NCBI RefSeq assembly: GCF_037327425.1
Contig: NZ_CP147846.1
Span: 124,001-188,000, forward strand
Length of the DNA stretch: 64,000 nucleotides
Direction: 5' to 3'
Source of the DNA: Rhodococcus sovatensis
Lineage (GTDB): Bacteria > Actinomycetota > Actinomycetes > Mycobacteriales > Mycobacteriaceae
This document shows, piece after piece, positions 1-7,463 of this stretch; the first letter of the stretch is position 1; each line of letters starts with the position of its first letter. The notes under the pieces were generated by a model. The model had not been told where the DNA came from, did not search any database, and saw nothing but the letters and a program-made list of their open reading frames with translations. Position numbers and translations under genes: made by a program.

Positions 1-336
1 GGGCGAGTCCTGGAAGGACCGCGGTCGACGGTGGTGATCGCCCGGGGTAAGACACTCATCACACCACCCCCTGATCACGGCATTCTCGCGGGCACGACAG
101 TCGAGGCCCTGTTCCGCGTTGCCGCCGACAAGGGATACACGTGCGAGCGGGCCGATGTGTTCCCTGCCGATCTCATTGCGGCAGATGGCGTTTGGTTGAT
201 CTCGAGTATCACGCTTGCGGCCCGGGTGGTCTCGCTCAACGGCGTCGCCCTTGGTACGCCTGCCATCGCCGACGAGTTCCGCTCGATGGTCGATCTGGCG
301 GTCGAGACGATCGGCGACGAGGCAAGCGCCGGTTGA
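1..336 (+). CDS. pabC: Aminodeoxychorismate lyase-like protein (class IV aminotransferase), C-terminal part
   Basis: The reading frame is open from base 1, so the start lies outside the window and only about 111 C-terminal residues are seen. The visible part carries EGPRSTVVIARG followed by TPPPDHGILAGTT, a typical fold-type IV PLP enzyme segment in which the GxxxGTT turn binds the cofactor phosphate. PabC turns 4-amino-4-deoxychorismate into p-aminobenzoate for folate. The position next to the nitrobindin-sseC-cysA2 block matches Rv0812 of M. tuberculosis as I recall it. D-amino acid or branched-chain aminotransferase relatives cannot be excluded from the C-terminus alone. Confidence 0.75.
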   Translation, partial: GRVLEGPRSTVVIARGKTLITPPPDHGILAGTTVEALFRVAADKGYTCERADVFPADLIAADGVWLISSITLAARVVSLNGVALGTPAIADEFRSMVDLAVETIGDEASAG

Positions 337-360
337 ACTACTACTACACGTAGTAGTAGT
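337..360. promoter_or_regulatory. 24-bp near-perfect palindrome upstream of cydA, probable operator
   Basis: ACTACTACTAC (337-347) and GTAGTAGTAGT (350-360) are exact inverted repeats separated by AC. It lies just after the pabC stop and about 80 bp before the cydA start. The core TACTAC-N2-GTAGTA resembles BlaI/MecI/CopY-type operators. A repressor site for cydABDC is inferred; no regulator gene is adjacent. Confidence 0.5.
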
Positions 361-440
361 CTCGGACTTGCTGCGGCAAGCCCTTGTGCAGCGGTAACGC
401 ATCGTTACCTTCCCGCGGGGCCGAAGAGTTCGGAGTATCC

Positions 441-1895
441 ATGGACGCCTTGGACGTCTCGAGGTGGCAGTTCGGCATCACCACCGTCTACCACTTCATC
501 CTCGTTCCGCTGACGATCGGGCTCGCGCCGATCATCGCCGCCATGCAGACGATGTGGGTCATCACCAAGAAGGACTCCTGGTACCGGCTCACCAAGTTCT
601 TCGGCAAGCTCTTCCTGATCAACTTCGCCCTCGGTGTGGCCACCGGAATAGTGCAGGAATTCCAGTTCGGCATGAACTGGAGCGAATACTCCCGTTTCGT
701 CGGCGACGTCTTCGGCGCACCGCTCGCGCTCGAGGGGCTCGTCGCATTCTTCCTCGAGTCGACTTTCCTCGGGCTGTGGATCTTCGGCTGGGATCGGCTT
801 CCGAAACTCGTTCACTTGGCGACGATCTGGCTTGTCGCGATCGGAGTCAACGCCTCCGCGTACTTCATCATTGCCGCGAACTCGTGGATGCAGCATCCCG
901 TCGGCGCCCGGTACAACCCCGAGACCGGTCGCGCGGAACTGACGAGCATCTGGGAGTTGATGACCAACAGCACTGCATTGGCGGCATTCCCGCATGCCGT
1001 CGCAGGCGCATTCCTGACCGCGGCCACGTTCGTCGCCGGCATCTCGGGGTGGTGGATGGTGCGAGAGGCTCGTAAGGGCAAGCAGACGGACTCGCGCAGT
1101 ATGTTCCGACCGGCTGCACGTCTGTCGTTCGTGGTGATGATCGTCGCAGGCGGAGCGCTCGCGCTCACCGGTGACATCCAGGGCAAGCTGATGTTCGAGC
1201 AGCAGCCTATGAAGATGGCATCGGCAGAATCGTTGTGCGACACCGAAACCGGAGCGTCGTTCTCCCTGCTGACCGTCGGCACGCACAACAACTGCGAGTC
1301 CGTGACCCACTTGATCTCGATTCCAGGCCTGACATCGTTCCTCGCCGAGAACGACTTCGACGCGACAGTGCAGGGCGTCAACCAACTGCAGGAGCAGTAC
1401 GAGCAGCAATTCGGACCGGGCAACTACAAGCCGAACTTGTTTGTCACCTACTGGGCGTTCCGCATGATGATCGGCCTCGCAGCCGGATCGGCTCTGCTTG
1501 CCTTCGCCGGGCTGTGGGTGACGCGGGGTGGCAGAGTCCCTGACCAGCGATGGTTCTCGTGGCTCAGTCTCGCCGCCATCCCGACGCCTTTCCTGGCCAA
1601 CAGTGCAGGCTGGATCTTCACCGAGATGGGCCGCCAACCCTGGGTCGTAGCGCCCAATCTCAATGGAATCGATCAGATCAGACTCACCGTCGACCAAGGG
1701 GTGTCCGATCATCCCGTGACGTTGGTTGTCGCCTCGCTCGTCACGTTCACCCTGATCTACGCGGCCCTCGGAGGCGTCTGGTTCTTTCTCCTTCGCCGAT
1801 ACGTGATCGAGGGGCCGCTCGAACACGACGCGCACCCGCACACGGAGGATGAGTCGGACGACGATGAGACCACGCAACTTTCGTTCGCGTACTGA
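441..1895 (+). CDS. cydA: Cytochrome bd ubiquinol oxidase subunit I
   Basis: The 484-residue protein is subunit I of cytochrome bd, the high-affinity terminal oxidase that reduces O2 to water with quinol electrons in the cytoplasmic membrane. The start at 441 gives MDALDVSRWQFG, the usual CydA N-terminus, and has GGAG five bases upstream; an upstream in-frame ATG at 384 would add unrelated residues. Expected haem ligands are present: His18 in the first helix (b595), His185 and Met396 (b558), and the GRQPW signature follows Met396. The Q-loop is short. It is the first gene of cydABDC and 11 bp separate it from cydB. Confidence 0.97.
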   Translation: MDALDVSRWQFGITTVYHFILVPLTIGLAPIIAAMQTMWVITKKDSWYRLTKFFGKLFLINFALGVATGIVQEFQFGMNWSEYSRFVGDVFGAPLALEGLVAFFLESTFLGLWIFGWDRLPKLVHLATIWLVAIGVNASAYFIIAANSWMQHPVGARYNPETGRAELTSIWELMTNSTALAAFPHAVAGAFLTAATFVAGISGWWMVREARKGKQTDSRSMFRPAARLSFVVMIVAGGALALTGDIQGKLMFEQQPMKMASAESLCDTETGASFSLLTVGTHNNCESVTHLISIPGLTSFLAENDFDATVQGVNQLQEQYEQQFGPGNYKPNLFVTYWAFRMMIGLAAGSALLAFAGLWVTRGGRVPDQRWFSWLSLAAIPTPFLANSAGWIFTEMGRQPWVVAPNLNGIDQIRLTVDQGVSDHPVTLVVASLVTFTLIYAALGGVWFFLLRRYVIEGPLEHDAHPHTEDESDDDETTQLSFAY

Positions 1896-1906
1896 GGAAG
1901 AAGACC

Positions 1907-2950
1907 ATGGGACTCGAAGAATTCTGGTTCGTCGCTATAGCCGTTCTGTTCACCGGATACTTCGTTCTCGAAGGATTCGATTTCGGCGTCGGGATGCTGA
2001 TGCCGGTGTTCGGCCGACACGCTGACCCGGAGATGGGTGAAAAGCGTCGTCGCGCGGTGCTGAACACCATCGGCCCGGTGTGGGACGGGAACGAGGTGTG
2101 GCTCATCACCGCAGGTGGAGCGCTGTTCGCCGCGTTTCCCGAGTGGTACGCGACGCTCTTCTCGGGCTTCTACATTCCGCTGCTGCTCATCCTCGTGGCA
2201 CTGATCCTGCGGATCTGCGCCATCGAATACCGCGGAAAGATCGACAACCCGGTGTGGCGGCGACGCTGTGACCTCGGAATCGGTATCGGATCCTGGGTCC
2301 CGGCGGTGTTGTGGGGAGTTGCTTTCGCCAATATCGTCAGTGGGGTGGCGATCGACGAGAACAAGAAGGTCACAGCCGGTTTCTTCGACCTGCTCGGACC
2401 GTACGCGCTGCTCGGTGGTGCGACGATGGCGCTCGTGTTCGCGCTGCACGGAGCAGTGTTCATCGCGCTCAAAACGTCCGGCGACGTCCACGAAGATGCC
2501 GTGAAAATGGCTGTGCGGCTCTCGATTCCAGCGGTTGTGGTGGGTGGCGCATTCGCAGTGTGGACGCAGCTCGCCTACGGCACATCGTGGACGTGGATCA
2601 TGGTCGCGCTCGCTGCAGTGTCGCTGATCGCCGTCGTGGCTCTCACCGCGCGCGTCCGTGAGGGGTGGGCGTTCGTGTTCACGACGATCGCGATCGTCTC
2701 CGTCGTCGTGCTGCTGTTCGGCTCGCTGTTTCCCGATGTCATGCCCTCGACGACCGACGTCGCCTACAGCCTCACCATCGAGAATGCGTCGTCGAGCCCG
2801 TACACGTTGAAGGTGATGACGTGGGCCGCCGCGTTCATGACACCGGTCGTCGTCGGGTACCAGGCGTGGACGTACTGGGTGTTCCGCAAGCGCATCTCGA
2901 CCACACATATTCCGGATTCGATCGGATTGTCGCTCGGCCGCTCCAAGTGA
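1907..2950 (+). CDS. cydB: Cytochrome bd ubiquinol oxidase subunit II
   Basis: This 347-residue polytopic membrane protein is subunit II of cytochrome bd, the partner of CydA. The N-terminus (FWFVAIAVLFTGYFVLEGFD) is the conserved CydB start, including GYFVLEGFDFGVG, and further hydrophobic helices run to the end. The purine-rich sequence GAGGAAGAAG sits just upstream of the ATG. The stop TGA overlaps the GTG start of cydD, so the two are probably translationally coupled. Confidence 0.97.
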   Translation: MGLEEFWFVAIAVLFTGYFVLEGFDFGVGMLMPVFGRHADPEMGEKRRRAVLNTIGPVWDGNEVWLITAGGALFAAFPEWYATLFSGFYIPLLLILVALILRICAIEYRGKIDNPVWRRRCDLGIGIGSWVPAVLWGVAFANIVSGVAIDENKKVTAGFFDLLGPYALLGGATMALVFALHGAVFIALKTSGDVHEDAVKMAVRLSIPAVVVGGAFAVWTQLAYGTSWTWIMVALAAVSLIAVVALTARVREGWAFVFTTIAIVSVVVLLFGSLFPDVMPSTTDVAYSLTIENASSSPYTLKVMTWAAAFMTPVVVGYQAWTYWVFRKRISTTHIPDSIGLSLGRSK

Positions 2951-4617
2951 CCACCACCGAGCGCACGTCACGCGGACCGGTCGACCCACGGCTGTGGCGC
3001 TACTCGCGGTCGGCTCGCCGTTATCTGGTGCTGATCGTCGTCCTTGCGCTGATCGATACCGCGGCGATCATCGTCACCGCGGTGTCGCTGGGCACAGTGC
3101 TGGCAGGGGTCATAACCTCGGACGCGCGTTCGCTCTCGGACTGGTTGGTGCACCTGTGGATTCTGTTCGGGGCCATCGCAGTTCGTACCGTCGCGGCGTG
3201 GGCACAGTCGCGATACGGCCACCGCGCTGCGTCGAGGGTCGTCGAGGAACTCGAGAACGAGGTCCTCGCGGTGGCGTCGAAGATGGATCCGAGGGACCTC
3301 GATGCCGAGCGGGAGTCCATTGCCACCGTCGTCACCCGTGCTCTCACCGGCCTGGAGCCGTATCTGACCGGCTATGTTCCCTCACTGGTCCTGGCGGCAA
3401 CGCTCACACCTCTGACGCTCGTGGTGATCGTGACGCAGGATCTGACGTCGGCGTTGATCATCTTCTTCACGTTGCCGCTCATTCCGATCTTCATGATCCT
3501 GATCGGCTTGTTGACCAAAGGACGAGCCGAGAAAACACTGGAGTCGATGACTCGGCTGTCGGCGCAGCTGCTGGATTTGCTTGCCGGATTGCCGACGCTT
3601 CGCGCTCTGGGGCGTGAGAGGGGCCCGGCGGCTCGCGTGCGTGCGCTCGGAGATGCACATCGGCGCGCGACGATGAGAGCGCTGAAGATTGCGTTCTTGT
3701 CCTCGATGGTGCTGGAACTACTTGCAACACTGTGTGTTGCGCTCGTCGCTGTGAGTATCGGTTTGCGGTTGGTGTTCGGCGACATGGCGCTCGAAGCAGG
3801 AATCATCGCGCTCGTGCTGGCGCCAGAGGTGTACGTCCCGCTGCGGCGCGTCGGCGCTCAGTTCCATGCCGCCGAGGATGGTGTTGCGGCAGCCGACCAG
3901 GCGTTCGGGATCCTGGATCGTCCACGTCATGTGGCACGCGGAACGGACATCGTCGACGCGAGGGGCGCAGTGATCACACTGAGGTCGATCTCGGCAGACG
4001 CGCGCAACGGGAGTGCTCCGTATCGCCTCGACGCGGCCTTCGCTCCCGGTTCCGTGTCCGTGCTGGCGGGGCCGAACGGGGCAGGAAAGACGACTGCGCT
4101 GAACGTGCTGCTGGGTCTGACGACTGCGAGCGAGGGGACTGTCACGATCGGCGGCACCGAGCTGGCAGATGTGGACTTGGCGTCGTGGTGGTCGCAGGTC
4201 GCCTGGTTGCCCCAACGTCCATTGTTGTTGCCGGGAACCCTCGAGGACAATCTCGCGCTCACCGGCATCCAGCCCGACGCTCGAATTCTCGAAAAAGTCT
4301 GCACAGCAACTGGATTCGACGATGTTCTGGCCGAACTTCCGCTCGGCTGGCAGACGACGGTCGGATCTGGAGGAGTAGGACTGTCCCTCGGTCAGCTCCA
4401 GCGTCTCGCGTTGGTGCGTGTCCTCGGCTCGCCCGCCCCTGTGGTGTTGCTCGACGAGCCGACCGCCCATCTCGACGACGCTGCCGAAGCGCGTGTGCTC
4501 GGCGCGATCCGGGAACTCGCCTCTCAGGGCCGCACGGTGATCATGGTGGGACATCGACCTGCAGTGCTCGCGTCCGCAGACAAGGTCGTGGAAGTGAGCG
4601 CTCGTCATGTTCACTGA
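2947..4617 (+). CDS. cydD: Thiol reductant ABC exporter subunit CydD
   Basis: This is a 556-residue half-transporter: an N-terminal six-helix exporter domain and a C-terminal nucleotide-binding domain. Walker A GPNGAGKT is at about residues 375-382, the signature LSLGQ at 479-483, Walker B VVLLDEP at 499-505 and the H-loop in VGHRP. With CydC it exports cysteine or glutathione-like thiols needed for cytochrome bd assembly; in a mycothiol producer the true substrate is uncertain. The GTG at 2947 overlaps the cydB stop and starts VTTTERTSRGP; a longer open frame upstream is antisense-like noise inside cydB. It overlaps cydC by 11 bp. Confidence 0.95.
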   Translation: MTTTERTSRGPVDPRLWRYSRSARRYLVLIVVLALIDTAAIIVTAVSLGTVLAGVITSDARSLSDWLVHLWILFGAIAVRTVAAWAQSRYGHRAASRVVEELENEVLAVASKMDPRDLDAERESIATVVTRALTGLEPYLTGYVPSLVLAATLTPLTLVVIVTQDLTSALIIFFTLPLIPIFMILIGLLTKGRAEKTLESMTRLSAQLLDLLAGLPTLRALGRERGPAARVRALGDAHRRATMRALKIAFLSSMVLELLATLCVALVAVSIGLRLVFGDMALEAGIIALVLAPEVYVPLRRVGAQFHAAEDGVAAADQAFGILDRPRHVARGTDIVDARGAVITLRSISADARNGSAPYRLDAAFAPGSVSVLAGPNGAGKTTALNVLLGLTTASEGTVTIGGTELADVDLASWWSQVAWLPQRPLLLPGTLEDNLALTGIQPDARILEKVCTATGFDDVLAELPLGWQTTVGSGGVGLSLGQLQRLALVRVLGSPAPVVLLDEPTAHLDDAAEARVLGAIRELASQGRTVIMVGHRPAVLASADKVVEVSARHVH

Positions 4618-6298
4618 CTTGCGTCGCGCGCTCGGATTGTTCGAGCTTCGACCTGGCCGAGTTGCCATTGCTACCCTCGCCGGTGTCGCCACACTCGGTA
4701 GCGCGCTGACGCTGGCTGCCGTATCGGCGTGGTTGATCACGCGAGCATGGCAGATGCCCCCGGTCCTCGACCTCACGGTCGCGGTCGTTGCAGTGCGTGC
4801 TCTCGGAATTTCTCGTGGAGTCTTCCGCTATCTGGAGCGGCTCGCAACGCACGACACCGCCTTGCGCGGAATGACGTCCGCACGAACTCGCCTGTACGAA
4901 CGACTCGCCGACGGACCCCCGGCCGCCACACTGACACTCCGCCGAGGCGATCTGATGGCCAGGGCAGGCGCCGATATCGATGCGCTGGGCGACGTGGTTG
5001 TGCGCGCGATCGTGCCGATCTGCGTGTCGGTGATCATGATGGTTGCTGCGGTGGCATTGGTGGCATTCGTCTCGCCCGCAGCTGCGTCGATTCTGTTCCT
5101 GGCTCTGCTGCTGGCCGGTGTACTTGCCCCTGTTCTCGCGGGACGGGCAGCGCGCATGGCCGAGACCGAGGGCGCCACGGCCCGCACCGAGTTCACCGAA
5201 GCTGCGGTTCGTGCGCTCGACCACGGGGCAGAGCTTCGGGTCGCGGGTCGACTCGACGACACCCTCGGGGAGGCCGCAGCGGCCAACCGTTCGTCGGTGA
5301 CGTCGAGGGATCGTGCTGCACTGCCCGGTGCATTCGCAGACGCCGCGCTCCCGTTGTCGATCGGGGCGTCGGTGCTCGGATCGTTGCTCGTCGGCATCTC
5401 GTTGTACGGACCGACCGGGGGCGCCGAAGGCGGAATGACTCCGATGGCCCTGGCCATCATCGTGCTCGTACCGCTGGCGGCGTTCGAGGCGACGTCCGTC
5501 TTGCCTGGCGCAGCCGTCGCGCTGACGAGGGCTCGGGTGGCGGCGTCACGGATCATGGGGCTGCTGGATGCTGCTGAACCCCGGTGGCACGGAAAAGCGC
5601 ACCAGGGTGCACTCAACCGTGCCACTACGGTGGAGCCGTCCGGTGTGGCTACGGCGGAGCCGCTCGATATTCCTGCGGGGAGTCGGATTGCCGTCGTCGG
5701 GCCGAGTGGGGTGGGAAAGACGACCCTGCTGGTGGGTCTCGCCGGCCTGATTCCGTCAGTGCAGCATGTCGACGGCGCTCTGTTCTTCGCCGAGGATGCA
5801 CATCTCTTCGACACTTCGATACTGGAGAATCTGCGGGTCGCTCGCGGAGACGTCTCTGCCGACGAAGCCCGTGATGCGCTCGCGACGGTGGGGCTGGGGG
5901 AGTGGGTGGCGGAGTTGCCCGAGGGTGTCGATACGACCTTGATCGGGGGCGCTCGGGCCGTCTCGGGAGGTCAACGACGACGGCTTCTGTTGGCTCGGGC
6001 TGTGCTGTCCAGAGCACCGGTTCTGCTGTTGGACGAACCGACGGAACACCTCGACGACCGCAGCGGCGCCGAGCTACTCAGGCGCCTGCTCGACCGTGAC
6101 GGCGGGGTGGTCGAGCGGGACCGAACAGTCGTGCTCGTCACCCATCGACTACCCGCCGATTCCGTCGCTGACCAGGTGATCGACCTCGGACTTTCGCTGT
6201 CGGAGGAACAGTCGAATAATCCTTTGCGCACCCACGAATCTCGGCGTACTTTATCGAGTACACGAGAGAGGAGGTGGTCTGAAGTTGATGAACTCTAG
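4607..6298 (+). CDS. cydC: Thiol reductant ABC exporter subunit CydC
   Basis: This 563-residue half-transporter partners CydD. The membrane domain occupies about residues 1-320; the ATPase domain has Walker A GPSGVGKT, signature VSGGQ, Walker B VLLLDEP and H-loop VTHR. The linker at residues 326-345 is encoded by a 56-bp palindromic repeat (5583-5638) whose relatives elsewhere in the window are intergenic, and the usual A-loop strands before Walker A are not recognisable. The last 30 residues after VIDLGLS are poorly conserved-looking and overlap a promoter-like sequence and a mini-ORF. Family assignment is firm; the activity of the altered ATPase domain is unknown. Confidence 0.93.
   Translation: MFTDLRRALGLFELRPGRVAIATLAGVATLGSALTLAAVSAWLITRAWQMPPVLDLTVAVVAVRALGISRGVFRYLERLATHDTALRGMTSARTRLYERLADGPPAATLTLRRGDLMARAGADIDALGDVVVRAIVPICVSVIMMVAAVALVAFVSPAAASILFLALLLAGVLAPVLAGRAARMAETEGATARTEFTEAAVRALDHGAELRVAGRLDDTLGEAAAANRSSVTSRDRAALPGAFADAALPLSIGASVLGSLLVGISLYGPTGGAEGGMTPMALAIIVLVPLAAFEATSVLPGAAVALTRARVAASRIMGLLDAAEPRWHGKAHQGALNRATTVEPSGVATAEPLDIPAGSRIAVVGPSGVGKTTLLVGLAGLIPSVQHVDGALFFAEDAHLFDTSILENLRVARGDVSADEARDALATVGLGEWVAELPEGVDTTLIGGARAVSGGQRRRLLLARAVLSRAPVLLLDEPTEHLDDRSGAELLRRLLDRDGGVVERDRTVVLVTHRLPADSVADQVIDLGLSLSEEQSNNPLRTHESRRTLSSTRERRWSEVDEL
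5583..5638. repeat. Palindromic repeat element, copy A, inside cydC
   Basis: The arms GTGGCACGG (5584-5592) and CCGTGCCAC (5617-5625) are inverted repeats around an inner GCACC/GGTGC palindrome, followed by GGTGGAGCCG. Over 56 aligned bases, 47 match the copy at 62600-62655 by my hand alignment. This copy is in frame with cydC and has no stop codon. Confidence 0.8.
6224..6252 (+). promoter_or_regulatory. Promoter-like sequence inside the 3' end of cydC
   Basis: TTGCGC (6224-6229) and TACTTT (6247-6252) are spaced by 17 bp, matching a housekeeping actinobacterial promoter. It would start a short transcript covering the mini-ORF at 6288 and the structured region to 6444. No sense-strand gene follows before the convergent nitrobindin-like gene. 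Confidence 0.35.
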
Positions 6299-6323
6299 GA
6301 CGCGTGAGGTGGCTGCCAGCTAG
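6288..6323 (+). CDS. Possible leader-type mini-ORF (MNSRTREVAAS)
   Basis: An 11-codon frame overlaps the cydC stop in another frame. A strong GAGGAGG (6268-6274) lies 13 bases before the ATG, or 10 before an in-frame TTG. The end of the ORF forms one side of a 10-bp stem (6308-6317 with 6373-6382), as in leader peptides that control RNA folding. The codons show no run of one amino acid, and no downstream sense gene exists, so its role, if any, is unknown. Confidence 0.3.
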   Translation: MNSRTREVAAS

Positions 6324-6444
6324 CCGCTACCGCTGACGGATTCACACCCGCGCGAGCGGCGAGCGAATCCCCGGCAGCTACCCGGCCCCCGAGCCCTCGG
6401 TCCGTCCGACCGAGACCTGACAGATCAGGTATGGCTCGGGGGCC
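6308..6444. terminator. Two adjacent branched RNA structures between convergent genes
   Basis: Module 1: a 10-bp stem (6308-6317/6373-6382, one G-U) encloses GGATTC/GAATCC (6338-6343/6365-6370). Module 2: a perfect 12-bp stem GGCCCCCGAGCC/GGCTCGGGGGCC (6384-6395/6433-6444) encloses two 6-bp hairpins (6396-6401/6409-6414 and 6415-6420/6425-6430), a near-ideal three-way junction. The position between cydC and the converging gene suggests a bidirectional terminator; there is no U-tract. Confidence 0.5.
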
Positions 6445-6461
6445 GTTCGCGTGTGCGGATG

Positions 6462-7136
6462 TCAGCCGATGTAGCGAGAAAGACGTGCAGACAGCCGGGG
6501 CGCCAGCTCTCCGTCGGCGCCGATGCGCTCCTCGACGTAGGCCAGATCGGCGCCCTCGACGATTCCGTACAGCCGTTTGGCGCCGCCGACCAGTGCGCCC
6601 GAGGTGGATCGAATCACGACGTCGGTCGCGAGTTCCCACGAAGATTGATTGAGTGCGTGGCCGTAGTAGAGCTCGACGAGTCCGGTGCTGTGCGTCAGCA
6701 GGAGCTCGAGGACCTCTTCGTTCGCGCTACCTTTTTCACCGTCGCCGCCACTGACTCGCCAGAACCCAACCTCTCGGAGGTCCGGGTGGGCGTAATTGCC
6801 ATCCGAGTCCAGGCGCCACGAGCGAGACTCCCAGCCGAGGTAAGCGCCACCGTCGTGTGTCACGACGATTTGCTGACCGAACGCGTATTCCTCGCCGGTC
6901 TCGGGGTCGCGGCCTTCGCCGTTGCCACGCCAGACGCCGACCAACGGCAGCAGCGCGAGCAGGGCGGGATTCAGATCCGGTCCGAGGCGAAGGTTCGCTG
7001 TGTCCTCGGGGTGTGGAATGTCAGGAAGAATCGGAATGTTGCGCGCCGAGGTAGACGCGAACTTCTCGGCGGCCTCGGCGATCGCGTCATTGGCAGACCG
7101 AGTGCCGTCCGGTTCGTCGGCGGCGCGCTCACTCAC
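6462..7136 (-). CDS. Ferric nitrobindin-like protein (Rv0813c type)
   Basis: The 224-residue protein has the nitrobindin signature GVWRGNGEG at residues 67-75 in a lipocalin-like beta barrel, then ends in APRLSARLSRYIG. Nitrobindins that bind haem carry His where this protein has Arg before LSARL, so it belongs with the nitrobindin-like proteins that lack the iron ligand; haem binding and peroxynitrite isomerisation are therefore doubtful. It starts with GTG overlapping the TGA of the small membrane ORF upstream (TGA/GTGA), so the pair is probably co-translated. Confidence 0.85.
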   Translation of the reverse strand: MSERAADEPDGTRSANDAIAEAAEKFASTSARNIPILPDIPHPEDTANLRLGPDLNPALLALLPLVGVWRGNGEGRDPETGEEYAFGQQIVVTHDGGAYLGWESRSWRLDSDGNYAHPDLREVGFWRVSGGDGEKGSANEEVLELLLTHSTGLVELYYGHALNQSSWELATDVVIRSTSGALVGGAKRLYGIVEGADLAYVEERIGADGELAPRLSARLSRYIG

Positions 7137-7231
7137 GATTCGTCGGTGACCAAGCGGAAGACGACGTACAGCGAGAACGCGATGATGGCGACTGCGGCGA
7201 GCGCAAGCAGAACCTCGAAGAAGATGACCAC
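7133..7231 (-). CDS. Small single-pass membrane protein, 32 residues
   Basis: This short frame starts at GTG 7231 and encodes one hydrophobic helix (FFEVLLALAAVAIIAF) with a short charged tail ending RLVTDES. The stop overlaps the GTG of the nitrobindin-like gene by translational-coupling geometry. A longer upstream open frame is not supported. I do not recognise a named family; a small membrane partner of the downstream protein is an inference. Confidence 0.55.
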   Translation of the reverse strand: MVIFFEVLLALAAVAIIAFSLYVVFRLVTDES

Positions 7232-7310
7232 GTCGCCGAGTTTAGACCCAGAGGGACCACGGCTGGAAATTCGGCCTATGAGAGGAACGCAGGGATAGTG
7301 GCGTGTCACA

Positions 7311-7419
7311 GTGTTCGGCCGTGCGATTAGCCGAACACAGCGTTCTGGGTCTACAGAACGCAGTCGACACGGTACTTTCTCCAAGAAGCGTCGGACTGGG
7401 GGTCGATCGAGTCCGACGC
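7311..7419 (+). promoter_or_regulatory. Three successive inverted repeats upstream of the cutinase-like gene
   Basis: GTGTTCGGC/GCCGAACAC (7311-7319/7330-7338), CGTTCTG/CAGAACG (7341-7347/7354-7360) and GCGTCGGACT/AGTCCGACGC (7388-7397/7410-7419) are exact. They lie in the 232-bp gap between divergent genes and could be operators or 5' UTR hairpins. Confidence 0.5.
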
Positions 7420-7463
7420 TGCTGTGCGTTCGAGGGGTTTCAGGCTTGGGGAAGGATCTGTTG

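Noticed and set aside
405..1877. A 490-residue open frame antisense to cydA
   Set aside because: It is the reverse-strand shadow of cydA in high-GC DNA, with Arg/Asp/His-rich sequence and no domain.
1757..2989. A 410-residue open frame antisense to cydA-cydB
   Set aside because: Same codon-shadow composition; cydB on the plus strand is unambiguous.
6299..6383. Resemblance to a c-di-AMP (ydaO) riboswitch (GAATCC...GGCAGCTACCC)
   Set aside because: Only short fragments match and there is no downstream sense gene; the conserved 5' part is absent.
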